This document shows, piece by piece, positions 24,693 to 36,116 of a DNA stretch of 64,000 bases. The notes under the pieces were generated by a model that saw nothing but the letters and a program-made list of their open reading frames with translations, made no database searches and was not told where the DNA came from. The DNA is from Anastatus disparis (lineage: Eukaryota > Arthropoda > Insecta > Hymenoptera > Eupelmidae): contig JAFFSR010000004.1 of the NCBI GenBank assembly GCA_017163975.1, positions 8,184,001-8,248,000 on the forward strand, given 5' to 3'. Each line of letters begins with the position of its first letter. The stretch's first letter is position 1. A program made the translations under genes and the position numbers.

Positions 24693-25348
24693 AATTCTGA
24701 GACACGAAAAGTAAATTTCTTATTGGTAAAAATCAATTACGCTTATTAGAAAATTACTTTTTTGCCCTTGGGTAAAAAAGAGCTATTTTAGCCTCTAAGG
24801 ATAGAAATCAAAAATTGAATTTCACGCCCTGAGTGTGAAAGAAAATTTTTTGAGCTTGAAGTGACTGATTTCTAGGACATTTAATTATTTTTTCGTAAAA
24901 ATAAGGTCGTTTGTATAATGTTTTTAATTGTGAAATTAAAGAAATTTCAAGAAAATAATTTATTGAATTATTATTACATTAAAGACATAAAGAATCGTCA
25001 TTATTCAAATTAATGAAACATTTTGAACAATAAAATATATAAACTATTTTCTTTAAGTTGTATTTATTAAAATTAAAAATGATTTAATCTTTTTCTTATT
25101 TACAAAAATGACACAAGTCGATTTGTGTTGATTGAATTTGATTTAACATTTCTGTTACTCAGAAATTATTTCAACCAAATTGTAATGTAAATATACAATT
25201 AGTATAATAGATTTTTTGTTATATTTATATTCGTAAAATGTGACTTGAAAAATTATTTTACTAAATATATTTTTTGTTTTGAAAAAAAGATTTCTGAATT
25301 GAATTCACCAATATTTTATTTTTATATATTATATTAAAGATTTTTATA

Positions 25349-25563
25349 GCACTGCGTGAGCTAAATTCGCGTTTTCTACACCATTTAGCGGGAGCTAAAT
25401 ACAACTTTTTTGAACTGTGTAAAAAAGTACTACCGTCAGAAATTTCGCACTTTATTATACTGTTCAAAAAAGTAATATCGAAATCACGCATCACAATCAC
25501 TCTTTGTATATATATTAATACGTAGAAATGTCTTTTCACACATGATAATACGTAGAAAATCAA
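25349..25563 (-). CDS. Unidentified partial open frame in 1-kb insertion
   Basis: About 70 codons run from 25563 to the insertion's left edge and then continue into the outer arm. It contains IKCEISDGSTFL and KLYLAPAKWCRKREF. I recognise no family. The frame crosses the insertion boundary with no stop, so the boundary may have cut a longer gene, or the frame may be chance. Confidence 0.2.
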
Positions 25564-25960
25564 TCAAAAAATATAAATACTTTAATAAAGAATTGAAAAC
25601 ATCAAGAAAATCAAAACTATAGTTTATAAATTACTGTTGTGCCGTGAGTTGTCGAAACAAAACATCTGTGAGCGGCGCGCATGCGTGTACAGTGTGTACG
25701 GCCTAAGAATGAGAAAGAAAGAGATAGCTGTACGAACAATAAACTAGATGCTTTGCTTTGTCTGACCTGTGTATACATAAATCTAAATAATCGGCAAGTA
25801 CTCTTTTTATCATATTGTATTTAATTAATAAAATATCACTGACATCAATACTTATTTGATATAAATTCTCAATCTAAGAATATTTTTGATATCGTTTTTG
25901 CTTTTTTTTGTTTGCGATAGGTCTATCATTGATAATAAATAGTTTTACTTTTTTTAGATT

Positions 25961-26160
25961 TATCATTCGTGGTGTGCATAGTTTTGCTGATATATAGAAT
26001 TCGTTTTTATTTACGAATTATCATTCGTGGTGTGCATAGTTTTGCTGATATATAGAATTCATTTTTATTTACGAATTATCATTCGTGGTGTGCATAGTTT
26101 TGCTGATATATAGAATTCGTTTTTATTTACGAATTATCATTCGTGGTGTGTATAGTTTTT
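25961..26160 (+). repeat. 58-bp tandem repeat, 3.4 copies
   Basis: Units begin at 25961, 26019, 26077 and 26135 with TATCATTCGTGGTGTGCATA and are almost identical. The spacing is exactly 58 bp. Confidence 0.95.
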
Positions 26161-26181
26161 GATAATATTGATTTTCTGGGG

Positions 26182-26350
26182 TATTAATTACGTGTGGCGA
26201 ATTTATCTCACACGTGCTATAAAATAATATACGATACGTGTGCTCGAAGTGGTCCTCTTACACGACTTGCATAGCACCCTCGCTGCGCTCGGGCGCTAAC
26301 TGCACGCCGTGTAAAAAAGGACCACTTAGAGCACGTGTATCGTAATGTAC
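26182..26350. repeat. Two adjacent hairpins with GC-rich apex
   Basis: A small hairpin (ACGTGTG...CACACGT, about 26189-26216) precedes a larger one: ACGATACGTGTGCTC and AGTGGTCCTCTTACACG pair with CGTGTAAAAAAGGACCACTT and GAGCACGTGTATCGT. The apex, CACCCTCGCTGCGCTCGGGCG, has the same style as the hairpin elements at 33.6, 40.0 and 43.4 kb. Confidence 0.6.
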
Positions 26351-26712
26351 TATTATATCACCTATATTGTATACTTTATAGATATGATATAAAAAAAAGT
26401 TAAAAAGTTTTCAATTAAATGTGGTAAAACTTTGATTTTTTATTTGAAATTATTTATCATTATACATATTGATATAGCAATATCCAATATATCAGCAATA
26501 TCCAATATATTGCCAATATGTGGGAATAATGTGGGTTTTGGCCCTAGGGATTGATAAATGCTAAATGTTGGCGAAATATTGGAAAAATTTTGCCAACGGA
26601 TTATTAAATAAATGCAATATATTGGATATTGTTTCACCAATATCTTGGCAATACAAATTTTTTTTATGCGGGTAATTAAAGTTATGATGAAAATATCCTT
26701 AAATAATATAAG

Positions 26713-26830
26713 ATATCCCTGGTAGAAATGATTGCATTTAATGGGTAGTTAACCCCTAGTAAAAATAGATTCAATGGTATTTCTTGATTTATAACCATTT
26801 GAAACGGGAAAATTTCTACCAGGGATATTG
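26713..26830. mobile_element. ~118-bp MITE
   Basis: Terminal inverted repeats ATATCCCTGGTAGAAAT and ATTTCTACCAGGGATAT are perfect over 17 bp. The body has no coding capacity. The target duplication is unclear. Confidence 0.65.
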
Positions 26831-26919
26831 TTTCTTTTTAACAAGTGTGCTAATATAACCTTAAGTGATAACTTTGTCAGGTTTTATTTTTTATTATCAC
26901 AGTAAGTGCATGAAACATT

Positions 26920-27020
26920 CCGTGCTAAAAAACCTTATTACAAGTTATCGAATAAATAAATTTTAATAATAAATTGTGTCATTGTAATAAATTGTAATAG
27001 GAATATTTTTTAGCAGGGTT
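26920..27020. mobile_element. ~100-bp MITE
   Basis: GTGCTAAAAAACCTTATTACAA at the left pairs imperfectly with TTGTAATAGGAATATTTTTTAGCAG at the right. The CTGCTAAAAAA end resembles the end of the MITE at 12032 in style. Confidence 0.45.
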
Positions 27021-27457
27021 ACTTAACTTCATCAGAATCGACTTTAATTTTGATTTGTATTCGTAAATTATTATGTAATTACAGCAGTCCTGCGTCTTAT
27101 AAATATTTCAACTTTTATAATTATGGGATTGATTGAAATATTAGGGGATGTCTAAATTATAATGAAAATTCAAATTATTAACGAATTAAAAGATAAAAAC
27201 TTACAATATAATGTAATTTTATTAATCGAAAATGAATAAAAGATATGAAGTTTAACCTTGTTTGCAGTAATATTTTGTGTATGTATGAATAGTTACAAGA
27301 AAAACATTTTAATTTAAAAACAATTCTTTCAAATAATTCAGCGGTAAAAAGGTTAACTTTGATTATGGAAACTGAATTATAGTTATGATTGAGACTTGTT
27401 TCATAAATAATTATTAATTGGTATTACCTTTTATTCATGAAAATTTTGCGTTTATAG

Positions 27458-30407
27458 GCAAGATGACTGGATTTTACACTCCGGGAACTTCCAACTTTTC
27501 GATTTATCAGCGAAACATTTAGATGGTAAACGTATTTGTTCGGCCCATTTTAAAGAAGATGATATTACTATTAATTTAGGTATGAAAAAATTATCTAATA
27601 AAGCGATTCCAATCGATAAGGCTACCATTGATTCCGAAGATTCGGAGAATTTGGAGGTTCATGAAATCAATGTTCCTATCAATGAAAATGTTGTGGATGC
27701 TGTGCATAACGTTCATTCTAACAGCGCGATAGATCTTCCTCTTAATGTTGTTAATGATAATTTAATAGATTTAGATTCAATTATATCGATAGCAACTGCA
27801 CAACCACAACAAATTGATTTTAATGAACCTTCATGTTCTGGATTAGATTTTGATGATGTCTCGAACGAAAATAACACTAATTTTATTCCTAATAATATTG
27901 AAAATTCAACCGTTAACGAATCAACTTTCGATAATTCAGATAATAATTTAAAAAGGCAAGTTGAATTATTAAATCAAGAAGTAAAACAAAAAGAAAGAGA
28001 TATTACAAACATAAAAGATTTAATGAAAAAAAAGGAGGAAAAGGTTAAAAGTAAATACGAAAGAAAGCTTAACAATTTAAGAAAACTTGTTAAAAATAAA
28101 ACTAAAAAAATCGGCAATCTTGAATATCAATTAAAATTATCATCAGACGATCGTAAATTTTTGGAAGATTATAAAAATTTAAATGAAAAAGTTAGTCATT
28201 TTTTTAAAATGCAAATAAATCATGTAAAACGAAGAAAATGGACAAACGAAGAAAAGCAGTTTGCTTTATCGTTATTTTACAAATCACCGAAAGCTTATTG
28301 TTATCTCCGAAACGAACAAGAATTTGCTTTGCCGTGCGTGAGTAAAATTAGAAGATGGGTCAACGAACTTAATTTAACTCCGGGAAATTCTGATTGCTTA
28401 TTACAGTTATTAAAAATTAGAACTTCTAGTATGTCGATTCAAGAAAGAGAATGCGTTTTAATGTGGGATGAAATGAGTATTAAGTCATGGTTAATTTATA
28501 ATACTAAATATGATATTATTGAAGGTTTCACTGATCTGGGAGAACATGGTCGTACTTCTGCACGAGGTAATCATGTGTTAGTATTTTTTTTAAGAGGTAG
28601 GCAGCACGATTGGAGGCAGCCTATAAGTTACTATATCTCCCACAATAGTGTTAACGGTACTGATTTAAAAGATTTAATTTTAACAACTTTAGACTCCGTG
28701 AGTAAAGTCAATTTTAATGTAAAATCTATGGTTTGCGATTTAGGTTCCCCAAATAATAATGCGATCAGAGCATTAAATATAAGTGATGATAAACCGTACA
28801 TTCTTCGAGACGAGCATAAAATATTTTTTAATTTTGATGCCCCCCACTTGCTTAAATGTTTACGTAATAATTTTCGAAAACGTCCAATGCAATCTAAAAA
28901 TGATTCTGTATCTTGGGAAGCTATTAGAGAGTTAAGGAATCGCGAAAGAAATGAACCCACCAAAGCCGCTCCAAAATTAAGTGATAGACACCTCGATCCC
29001 AACCCTTTTCAATTAATGAATGTCAGTTTAGCTGTCCAAATTTTTAGTAATTCGGTTTCAAAGGCTTTAATAGCTGGTAAATTAGCCCTAATTAATCCAC
29101 TTACCCATCCGCATTGCATGGCAACCGCGACTTTTCTAAAAGATGTTAATGATTTATTTGATTGTTTAAACAGTAGAAACCCTAATGACAGAATCCCTCT
29201 TCGTCGTCCATTATCTGCAAAAAATCCGCAAGTTGAAGAATATTTGAAATCAAGTTTGTTGTTGATAAAGTCATGGAAATGCTTGGACAATAAGCCTCCT
29301 CCTCCGTGTTTTTATGCTTTTTATCTAACTGTTAACAGTGTTCTATTGCATTGGCAAGAATTTAAAGAATCCGGCGGAATGTATTTATTAACTAGTCGAT
29401 TAAATCAAGACCCCTTAGAGAATTTATTCGCCGTTTTAAGAAGTCGTTCTGGACATAATCAAAATCCTACAGCTACACAAGTGCGACAAAATTTGCAGTA
29501 TACTATTACTGCAAATTTATCACATACGGCTGTATTTACGAACTGTGAATCAGACGAAACAATGCCGCTACTGAACGTTTCTTTTAGTGATTTGGAACAA
29601 CCGTTTACAAATACTGATAATAGTGTTTCTGAATCGGAAGATAAAGATGTTAACAACTTAAGTAATAAGTCAGTAGTGGAGTCGAATGATTTGATTGACA
29701 GCTCTGACAGTGATTCTTCTTCTGATGAAATGAATGATCTGATGAATTCAAATGAAACTGAAACTCTTGTAGAACAATCAGTTGATTCAACAACGAAAAT
29801 ATTGGATTCATCAGAGACAAGCACAGTTTCGTTAGAAGATGCGTCAAGTACATTGAGCAATCTTTCAAACTATACGACAAAATCAGCTACTCTTACGGAT
29901 TGTGCTAAAAAGTATGTTGCGGGATATCTAGCCATGAAATTATTATCTAAATTCAAATGCGAGTTTTGTGAAAATTTGTTAATTCGTAAAAATGTACATT
30001 TTGTTGATAATGATGATTTATTGATTTTTTTGAAAGCATACAAAATTTCTGATAGTTCACATGCTTTTGGCAAACTTAATGTTCCTTCCGATCATTTTAA
30101 TAATGTTATTAGAACTATGATAGATGTATTTCATAACTCTTTTTTATCGCATTGCCACTCTCCTGAAATTAGTAAAGTTTTAAAAAATATTATTGTTAAA
30201 AGATTAAATGAGGAATATGTAGATTTTTTAAGCATCGAGGGGCCTTGCACAACTCACCGTGAATTTATTATATCATTTTTTATTAGAGTACATATTTTTT
30301 TTAAATTAAACTGGATGAATAGTGATGAGCGGGATGCAAAAAAAATTAAAAGAAACGTACACAGCGAGAAGCCTAATAGAAAGTTACAAAAATTGTCTCA
30401 TGAATAA
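27458..30407 (+). CDS. P-element/THAP9-like transposase, main exon
   Basis: The exon starts after a TTTATAG acceptor and is open to a TAA stop, about 982 codons; the first ATG in frame is at 27582 (941 residues from there). The opening segment is the second half of a THAP zinc finger (W..., then KRICSAHF with the C-x2-H pair). The first Cys pair must come from an upstream exon that I could not find. Counting from the 27582 ATG, a coiled coil lies at about 125-200, a helix-turn-helix-like block (KRRKWTNEEKQFALSL) at about 216-260, and an RNase-H-like core with likely catalytic D295 (LMWDEMS), D386 (MVCDLGSP) and E613 (QDPLENLF). A C-terminal CxxC (CEFCENLL) follows an acidic serine-rich linker. 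There is no internal stop or frameshift. It may be a recently active P-like element or a domesticated copy. Confidence 0.8.
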
Positions 30408-31511
30408 ACATTTTTAAAATGTAACTAATTTATTGATTATTATTGCATTTCCATTTTTTTTATTTTAAAGTAATTCCAAGAACCATGAATCAATTTTTCG
30501 TAATCTTTACTATACACTAATTGTATTATGAGTATTTTAATTGTTCGCATAAATAGTATTTGTAATGGTATTTTTTTTTAATTATTCAAATATTAAGATT
30601 GGAAATAATTTATTATAGTATAAAAATGAAAATATTAAATGTTTTGTAAATATTATATTATTCATTAATTTTAGAAATGTTTGTAACTTAACATTTATAA
30701 GTAGATAAGTCGTTTTCATTATATATGTTTATTAATAGAAGTTAATTTATTTATTCATAAATTTTATAGATCTGTTTTTTAAGAGTTTATAATTTTACTA
30801 TGATTTGTAGTATATTAATTTTTTAAATATTATTGTAAATATTTTAGCATAATAAATACCATTACATTCTTTCTGATTATGTTTTCCGTTAAATATAATA
30901 ATAATACATTTTAGGTAACTTTTAGGATGATTAAAGTTAAAAAATAATCATATGAATTGATACTGTGAATCTTCATGTATTATTGCTGTGGCATGATGGA
31001 ATTTTACTTAAGGTTCATGGATCCTATCAGAAAAAAGAGAAAATTTAAATAGTTTATGTTATTTCTTTTGTTACTCTTTTTTCTTATATGGATACATTTA
31101 TATGATTATTTTTCAGACATACTTATTATAATAAAATTTGGATTTATTATGTACAATAAATTTGATGAATGTTTCTGAATCTAAACTAAGGAGGTATATA
31201 TATAGAAATATTTTGCAAGTTTATTAGTGATTTATTCCTTTTTTTATTATATTAAGTGTGTATAAAGGACGAGTATTAGGAGAAGCAGAAGGTGTATACA
31301 AAAAAAAATTAAACGAGAAGTGCAGAAATTTTTTTATTCTCTTTCTTGTCTATTTTTTTTTGTATAACGTGGGCATGTGGTTTTCTGCTTCTGCCAACGT
31401 TCAAGAATACATTTATTTTAGACATTATCAAAAAAAAAAATGTATTCTGAACGTTGGCTTGACGTGGTTGCCCTTTAAAATCGAAAAGTAATAGATTACT
31501 TTTATTTTAGA
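30408..31511. other. AT-rich 3' flank of P-like gene
   Basis: No gene is seen. Poly-A signals (AATAAA) occur near 30850. A small inverted repeat lies at 31390-31466 (CAACGTTCAAGAATACATTT...AATGTATTCTGAACGTTG). P-element-type terminal repeats were not found. The 77-codon frame at 31258-31491 overlaps this foldback and is not supported as a gene. Confidence 0.35.
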
Positions 31512-31695
31512 GGGTGTGTAGGGCTATTGGCGATGGTACCACGGTTTATTATTTTGGCAATTGTATAAATTATAACTCAATAACGATATATAGTTTTATC
31601 ATGCCATAAAATTATATATACTATTTAATAGTTCAATTTAAACAATTATCTGAAATATAAACAAAAAAAAACCAACGCGCTGTTGACGGTACCCC
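31512..31695. repeat. Dispersed repeat, inverted relative to 59610-59705
   Basis: Blocks GTAGGGCTATTGGCGA, GGTACCAC and AACAAAAAAAAACCAACG with TTGACGGTACC recur in inverted order at 59610-59705. The 31.5-kb copy has about 90 bp of extra sequence in the middle. Confidence 0.55.
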
Positions 31696-32804
31696 TTGGT
31701 GTGGTGTGGAAACCTGTCAAAGTTGAAGTGGAGACACAAGTGAAGCTGTGTTTTTCAATAAAAAATGACGTTTTTAATTTGGAATTTTGTATATTTAGCA
31801 CCTTCAACGTTATTCATCCATAATATTGTTGAAAATCATGTAAAAAATGTTTTAACTAATTTTCAACACGAAATGTTCAAAACTGTGGGGCTAGTTACAT
31901 TTTGATTGCACCCTCATTTAGTACTAAACCGAGCAGCAGTTTCAAGGCAAGTAATCCCTCAGTTTTTAATATTTAGAGCTGAAAATTTTTTTATACATTC
32001 TTCAGATTATTCTAAACAACGTTACGCATGGATTACGTTGTAACTGCTATGGGTCGAAAATAAAAAAAAGGCATTTTTTTTTTAACACAGTTTTAATTGT
32101 CTCTCCTTAAGAAGCTTATCTATCGCTGTACGCTTTTGTAATTAAAAAACATAAATATTTTTTTAAAAAGTTAATATTGAAGGTGCAAATATGAAGATGG
32201 TTTCGGTTTATATTATAAAAAAAAATATTTTCTCCGATTATAATTTGTTAACGTCAATGCTTTGTTTTTTATAAAAATTGGAATGATTTTAATATTTTTT
32301 GTCCAGTTCTTTATTTATTATTTTTAAATTTATTCAATTGTTTTTTTTTATGATGACATGAAATCCATTTAATAATCAGAAAAATTTTTTTTTTTATTCA
32401 ACAAATCAAAGAATCCGTATTCCTGTCTTCAGTAGTAACTTTTTGCTAGGACATTGATTTTTCAATTACAAAAGGATTGAGCGATGCGGCAGCCTCTTAA
32501 TTTAAAAGAAAAAGAGTTTATGAACATAATATGACAGAGTTTAAATAGTATTTACAATAACGTGTGCACAACTATATTATAAGCGGTAAACCGCATAAAT
32601 GGTATTCGAATAATTTCATTGTAATTTTAATACTTACAAAACTATAAATATAAAAAGTATACATAAACTTTATATAATAAAATTGATAAAACAAAGGAAC
32701 ATTTTTTTTATCAAATAAATAGAACAAAATATTATACGATTGATTCGTTGTTTGTAACGTGTAAATTTTACATTAAAATAAAATAAAATATTAGTGGAGT
32801 AATG

Positions 32805-32843
<39 letters not shown>

Positions 32844-33484
32844 TAGTGATAAGGAAAAAGAGCATTTATTAGGAAAGATTATAAGAATTTTTCATTAAAA
32901 AATATTGTGTAATAATGTATTGATTACACGTTCAACGTTTTGCGGAATCGGTCATGCATACAAGTTTTAATCTATTTATAAAGGAATTTTCGAAAGAAAT
33001 TTCATTAGAATACAATAATTATTATTTATTCTAATTACTTTATTATCATAAATCATAATAATTTATTAAACTTTATAACAAACATATTGATCCACAATAT
33101 TTTAAGATAGGTATGTGAATTAGAACATAATCTTTTCTAATATAATATAAAATATCATCGTAAAAGCAACATATAACTCGCTAACAAATTGTATCATAAT
33201 TAAGTAATGATTAAAAATTTTCAAATTTAAAATCATTGTTGTTTTTTATTAACAGTCTTAATGAAAACACAATAAATTAAACTAATATATTTGCTTTTTG
33301 TATATTTAACTTGAATAATTGTAAAAATTTACAAATTAAACAATTTTTAAAAAACCGCTACTTTACCTTATATCAATTTGAAAATTAGCAGAAATGCAGT
33401 TGCCAATTATTTACAAACAAATTCGAAAGAAAATTGAAAGTTTATGTATTTTTATGTATAAAATGTTTAAAACTCTATTTCATG
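31696..33484. other. AT-rich spacer with (AT)n
   Basis: No gene is seen. A pure (AT)n microsatellite spans 32810-32839. The remainder is AT-rich with no recognised element. Confidence 0.35.
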
Positions 33485-33748
33485 TATACCTAGCAAAAAT
33501 AAGAAGTAACAGAAAATGATATTTTCGCCATACCCTGCCCGAAAGCACAACTTTCGTCCCGGCACCGAAAAACAAAAGTTGTATTTTCGGCCCGGGTATG
33601 GCGAAAAATAGCATACACACCACGGGAGGTAAAATGGCGAGCCCATAGCACATATTTGCCACCCTCGCCTTCGGCTCGAGGTGGCAATTATATGTGCTAT
33701 GGACTCGCCAATACTTTACCTCCCTTGGGGTGTAATATACTATTTTTT
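33485..33748 (-). mobile_element. Two-hairpin element, copy 1
   Basis: Read on the minus strand it has the same order as copies 2 and 3. It starts ATAGTATATTA, then CACC..GGGAGGTAA. A long stem follows, with apex CTCGAGCCGAAGGCGAGGGTGG, then TTACCTCCCGTGGTG and ATGCTATTTTT. A second hairpin pairs GCCATACCCGGGCCGAAAATA with TTTCGGGCAGGGTATGGC. The main stem around GGCGAGTCCATAGCACATAT is different from the other copies but pairs with its own right side. Confidence 0.75.
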
Positions 33749-34164
33749 TAACGTTTACTATTTTTTCTGCTTCATTCGCACTTTTATTTGACAATTTTAA
33801 TTTTACTTGTTTTCATTGAAAAATAAAGATTATGCATTATTTTCAAAAATATTTATGCTCTTTTTATAAATGTTTTAATGTTAAGAAATTAATTTTTATT
33901 AACATATTATTTCACTTATTTTTATTGATAATTTTTATTTACAAGATAAGCACTTTCTACAATATATTTTGTATAATAAAATATCTAAATATAATAAAAA
34001 TTTGTGTGCGACAAAATCTTTTTTATCAAAAATAAAATGCATGTATTACTTTTTAGCATAAAAATTGAAAAATTCATTTTGGTTTGCGTAAAATATTTTT
34101 TTATAAAAAATGATTAATGCAAACAGAAACTATCATATATATAATTTTTTCGATATTAAAAACG
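33749..34164. other. AT-rich spacer
   Basis: No gene is supported. The 67-codon frame at 33832-34035 has the composition of AT-rich noncoding DNA and no recognisable motif. Confidence 0.3.
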
Positions 34165-35501
34165 CTGCCAAGTGCTTTGGTGGAATGCTTTCTCAAAGAG
34201 CTCTTTGAGTTTCATTAATTTTTTTATATTTATTTAAATGTGAATTTAATATAAAAAAATTGTTAAGAACGATGACAACGAAATTTCTAATCGTAACCTC
34301 GCTAAGAAAGAAGATAAATGAAAAATAAAAATTTTTATGAAAATTTTCAAAATTATCTTAAATTAAAACTGCACTGAGAAAATTAGTTTTCCAAAACTTA
34401 TTTTCTTCAGACAGTAGCAAATAACTTGCATACAAATCATTTTTCAAATGTTTTTATTATTTTAACAGTATCAAATAATTTCTATACACCTTTTTAAGCA
34501 AATTCTTAGAGTAGTTTACGTAAGATCGAAAAAAAAAGAAAAATTTAAAATAAATGTTTTTCGAAATTTTCAAAATGCTCTAAAATTAAAACTGCGCTAA
34601 GGAAATAAATTTTCCAAAGCTTGTTTCATTAAGGCAATAACGAATAATTTTCATAAAAATTTTATAGCAAATGTATCGAATGGTTTTAGTGTAATATAAA
34701 AATAAATGAAAAATAAACATTTTTTTAAAATTTTCAAAATTCTCTTAAATTAAAACTGCGCTAAGAAAATAAGTTTTCCAAAGCTTATTTTCTTTAGACA
34801 ATAGCGAATAACTTGCATAAAAAATTTTGGAGCAAATCAATCGAATGGTTTTCGTAAAATAGAAAAATAATAAAAAATAACAACTTTTTTAAAAATTTTG
34901 AAAATGCTCTAAAATTAATAGTATGCTAAGAGAATCAGTTTTCAAATGTTTTTATTATTTTAACAGTAGCAAATAATTACTATACAAATTTTGAAACAAA
35001 TTCTTAGAGTAGTTTACGTAAAACCCAAAAAAAATGAAAAATTTTTTTTTAAAATTTCCAAAATTCTCTTAAATTAAAACTGCGCTAAGTTTATTAAGGC
35101 AATAACGAATAATTTGCATAATGATTTTAGAGCAAATTTAACGAATGGTTTTCATAAAATAAAATAAAAATCAAAAAAAATTTTTTTTTTCAAAATTTTC
35201 AAATTACTCTAAAATTTAAAGTGCTCTAAGAAAATCAGTTAGTACAAGTTTTTCTTCTTTTGGCAGTCGCAAATAATGTCCATAAAAATTTTCAAGAAAA
35301 TTCTTTGAGTAGTTTACGTAAAATACCAAAAAAATGAAAAATCAAATTTCTTTTTAAATTCTCAAAATGTCTCTAAAAAAAAACTGAGCTAAGATCAATT
35401 TTCAATAGCTTTCCCCCCAGTTAGACAAAAAAATAAATTGCATGCTAAATTTGAAGCAAATCCATCGAGTAGTTCTCGAGATATTTTTGGCGTACTGAAA
35501 T

Positions 35502-35539
<38 letters not shown>

Positions 35540-35660
35540 CATACAGACATTTTCTGGAAACCACTTTTTTCGACTCCCTGAGTCTAAATATCTACAAATT
35601 AATGAAAAAATAGAAAAAATTTTTTTTATAGATACAATGCTTTCTCTATGAGAAAGCAAA
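34165..35660 (-). mobile_element. ~1.5-kb tandem-unit repeat element, copy 1
   Basis: On the minus strand it starts with the palindrome GCTTTCTCATAGAGAAAGC (about 35655) and a block containing GACTCAGGGAGTCGAAAAAA. It ends with GAGAAAGCATTCCACC and CAAAGCACTTGGCAGCG. Between these ends lie about seven imperfect ~165-bp units, each with a TTAAAACTGCGCTAAG word on the plus strand (near 34365, 34580, 34750, 34915, 35068, 35215 and 35382). A (CA)n tract at 35504-35536 sits near the start. It has no coding capacity. Confidence 0.7.
35504..35536 (+). repeat. (CA)n microsatellite
   Basis: Uninterrupted CA dinucleotide run inside the tandem-unit element. Confidence 0.95.
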
Positions 35661-36116
35661 AATATTTATATATTATTTGTACAATTTTTTCAATATTAAA
35701 AATTTTTATATTTTATATGTACAATAATTTTGAATATTCAAAACATTAATATTAATAGTATCGTTTTTAAACTCCTGTCGCAACTGCAAATACCGAAAAA
35801 CATTCATTCGAATCGGAGCTTTCTCACGCGCTGAACGAACGGCAGACTAAATGTGCAAGAAAGATAGCATGATCTCTTTCGTATAGAGATACTGACTGCG
35901 CCACCTTACGCTCATTCACAAACTAATAATTTCGAGCCCCTTTCGCCCATATAAAAGTACGCTTCTATAAGCGTCTATATTCGTTGATTAAATTTAGAGC
36001 AGATTTAGTGAAAAAATTATGTGTTTACATGACTTGTGCTTTCATGTGCTCCGATAAAATTTTGCTTCCAGTACTTTTACATGAATTTTCATGCATGTAT
36101 TGTTGACAGTGTACAT
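35661..36116. other. Spacer, locally GC-richer
   Basis: Bases 35790-35960 are less AT-rich than the surroundings and contain no long frame or hairpin I could name. Nothing else is recognised. Confidence 0.25.

Larger units (their letters stand above)
22797..25021. other. Interior of outer element with transposase relic and repeats
   Basis: This 2.2-kb block separates the inner element from the outer right arm and has no counterpart in the left arm. It contains a transposase fragment (23264-23746), a hairpin with a GAGCGAAGCGAGGG apex (about 23755-23860) and a CCCATCGA array (24045-24692). Under the nested model it is what remains of the outer element's interior. Confidence 0.45.
25349..26352. 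mobile_element. 1004-bp insertion with 5-bp TTATA duplication
   Basis: Comparison with the left arm gives an empty site. TTATA occurs on both sides (25344-25348 and 26353-26357). There are no terminal inverted repeats (starts GCACTGCGTGAG, ends ATGTACTA). It contains a minus-strand open frame running to its left edge, 3.4 copies of a 58-bp tandem repeat and a pair of hairpins at its right end. The family is not known to me. Confidence 0.6.
25022..26664. repeat. Right arm of outer inverted repeat, with a 1-kb insertion
   Basis: This is the inverted copy of 1-639, in two pieces (25022-25348 and 26353-26664). The interruption is a 1004-bp insertion with a 5-bp duplication. Homology to the left arm runs to the window's first bases, so the terminus near 26664 is approximate. 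Confidence 0.8.

Noticed and set aside
29009..29880. Several minus-strand frames of 76-133 codons
   Set aside because: Shadows of the P-like transposase on the opposite strand.
33480..33794. 104-codon minus-strand frame
   Set aside because: Translation of the two-hairpin element; the pairing structure explains the sequence better.
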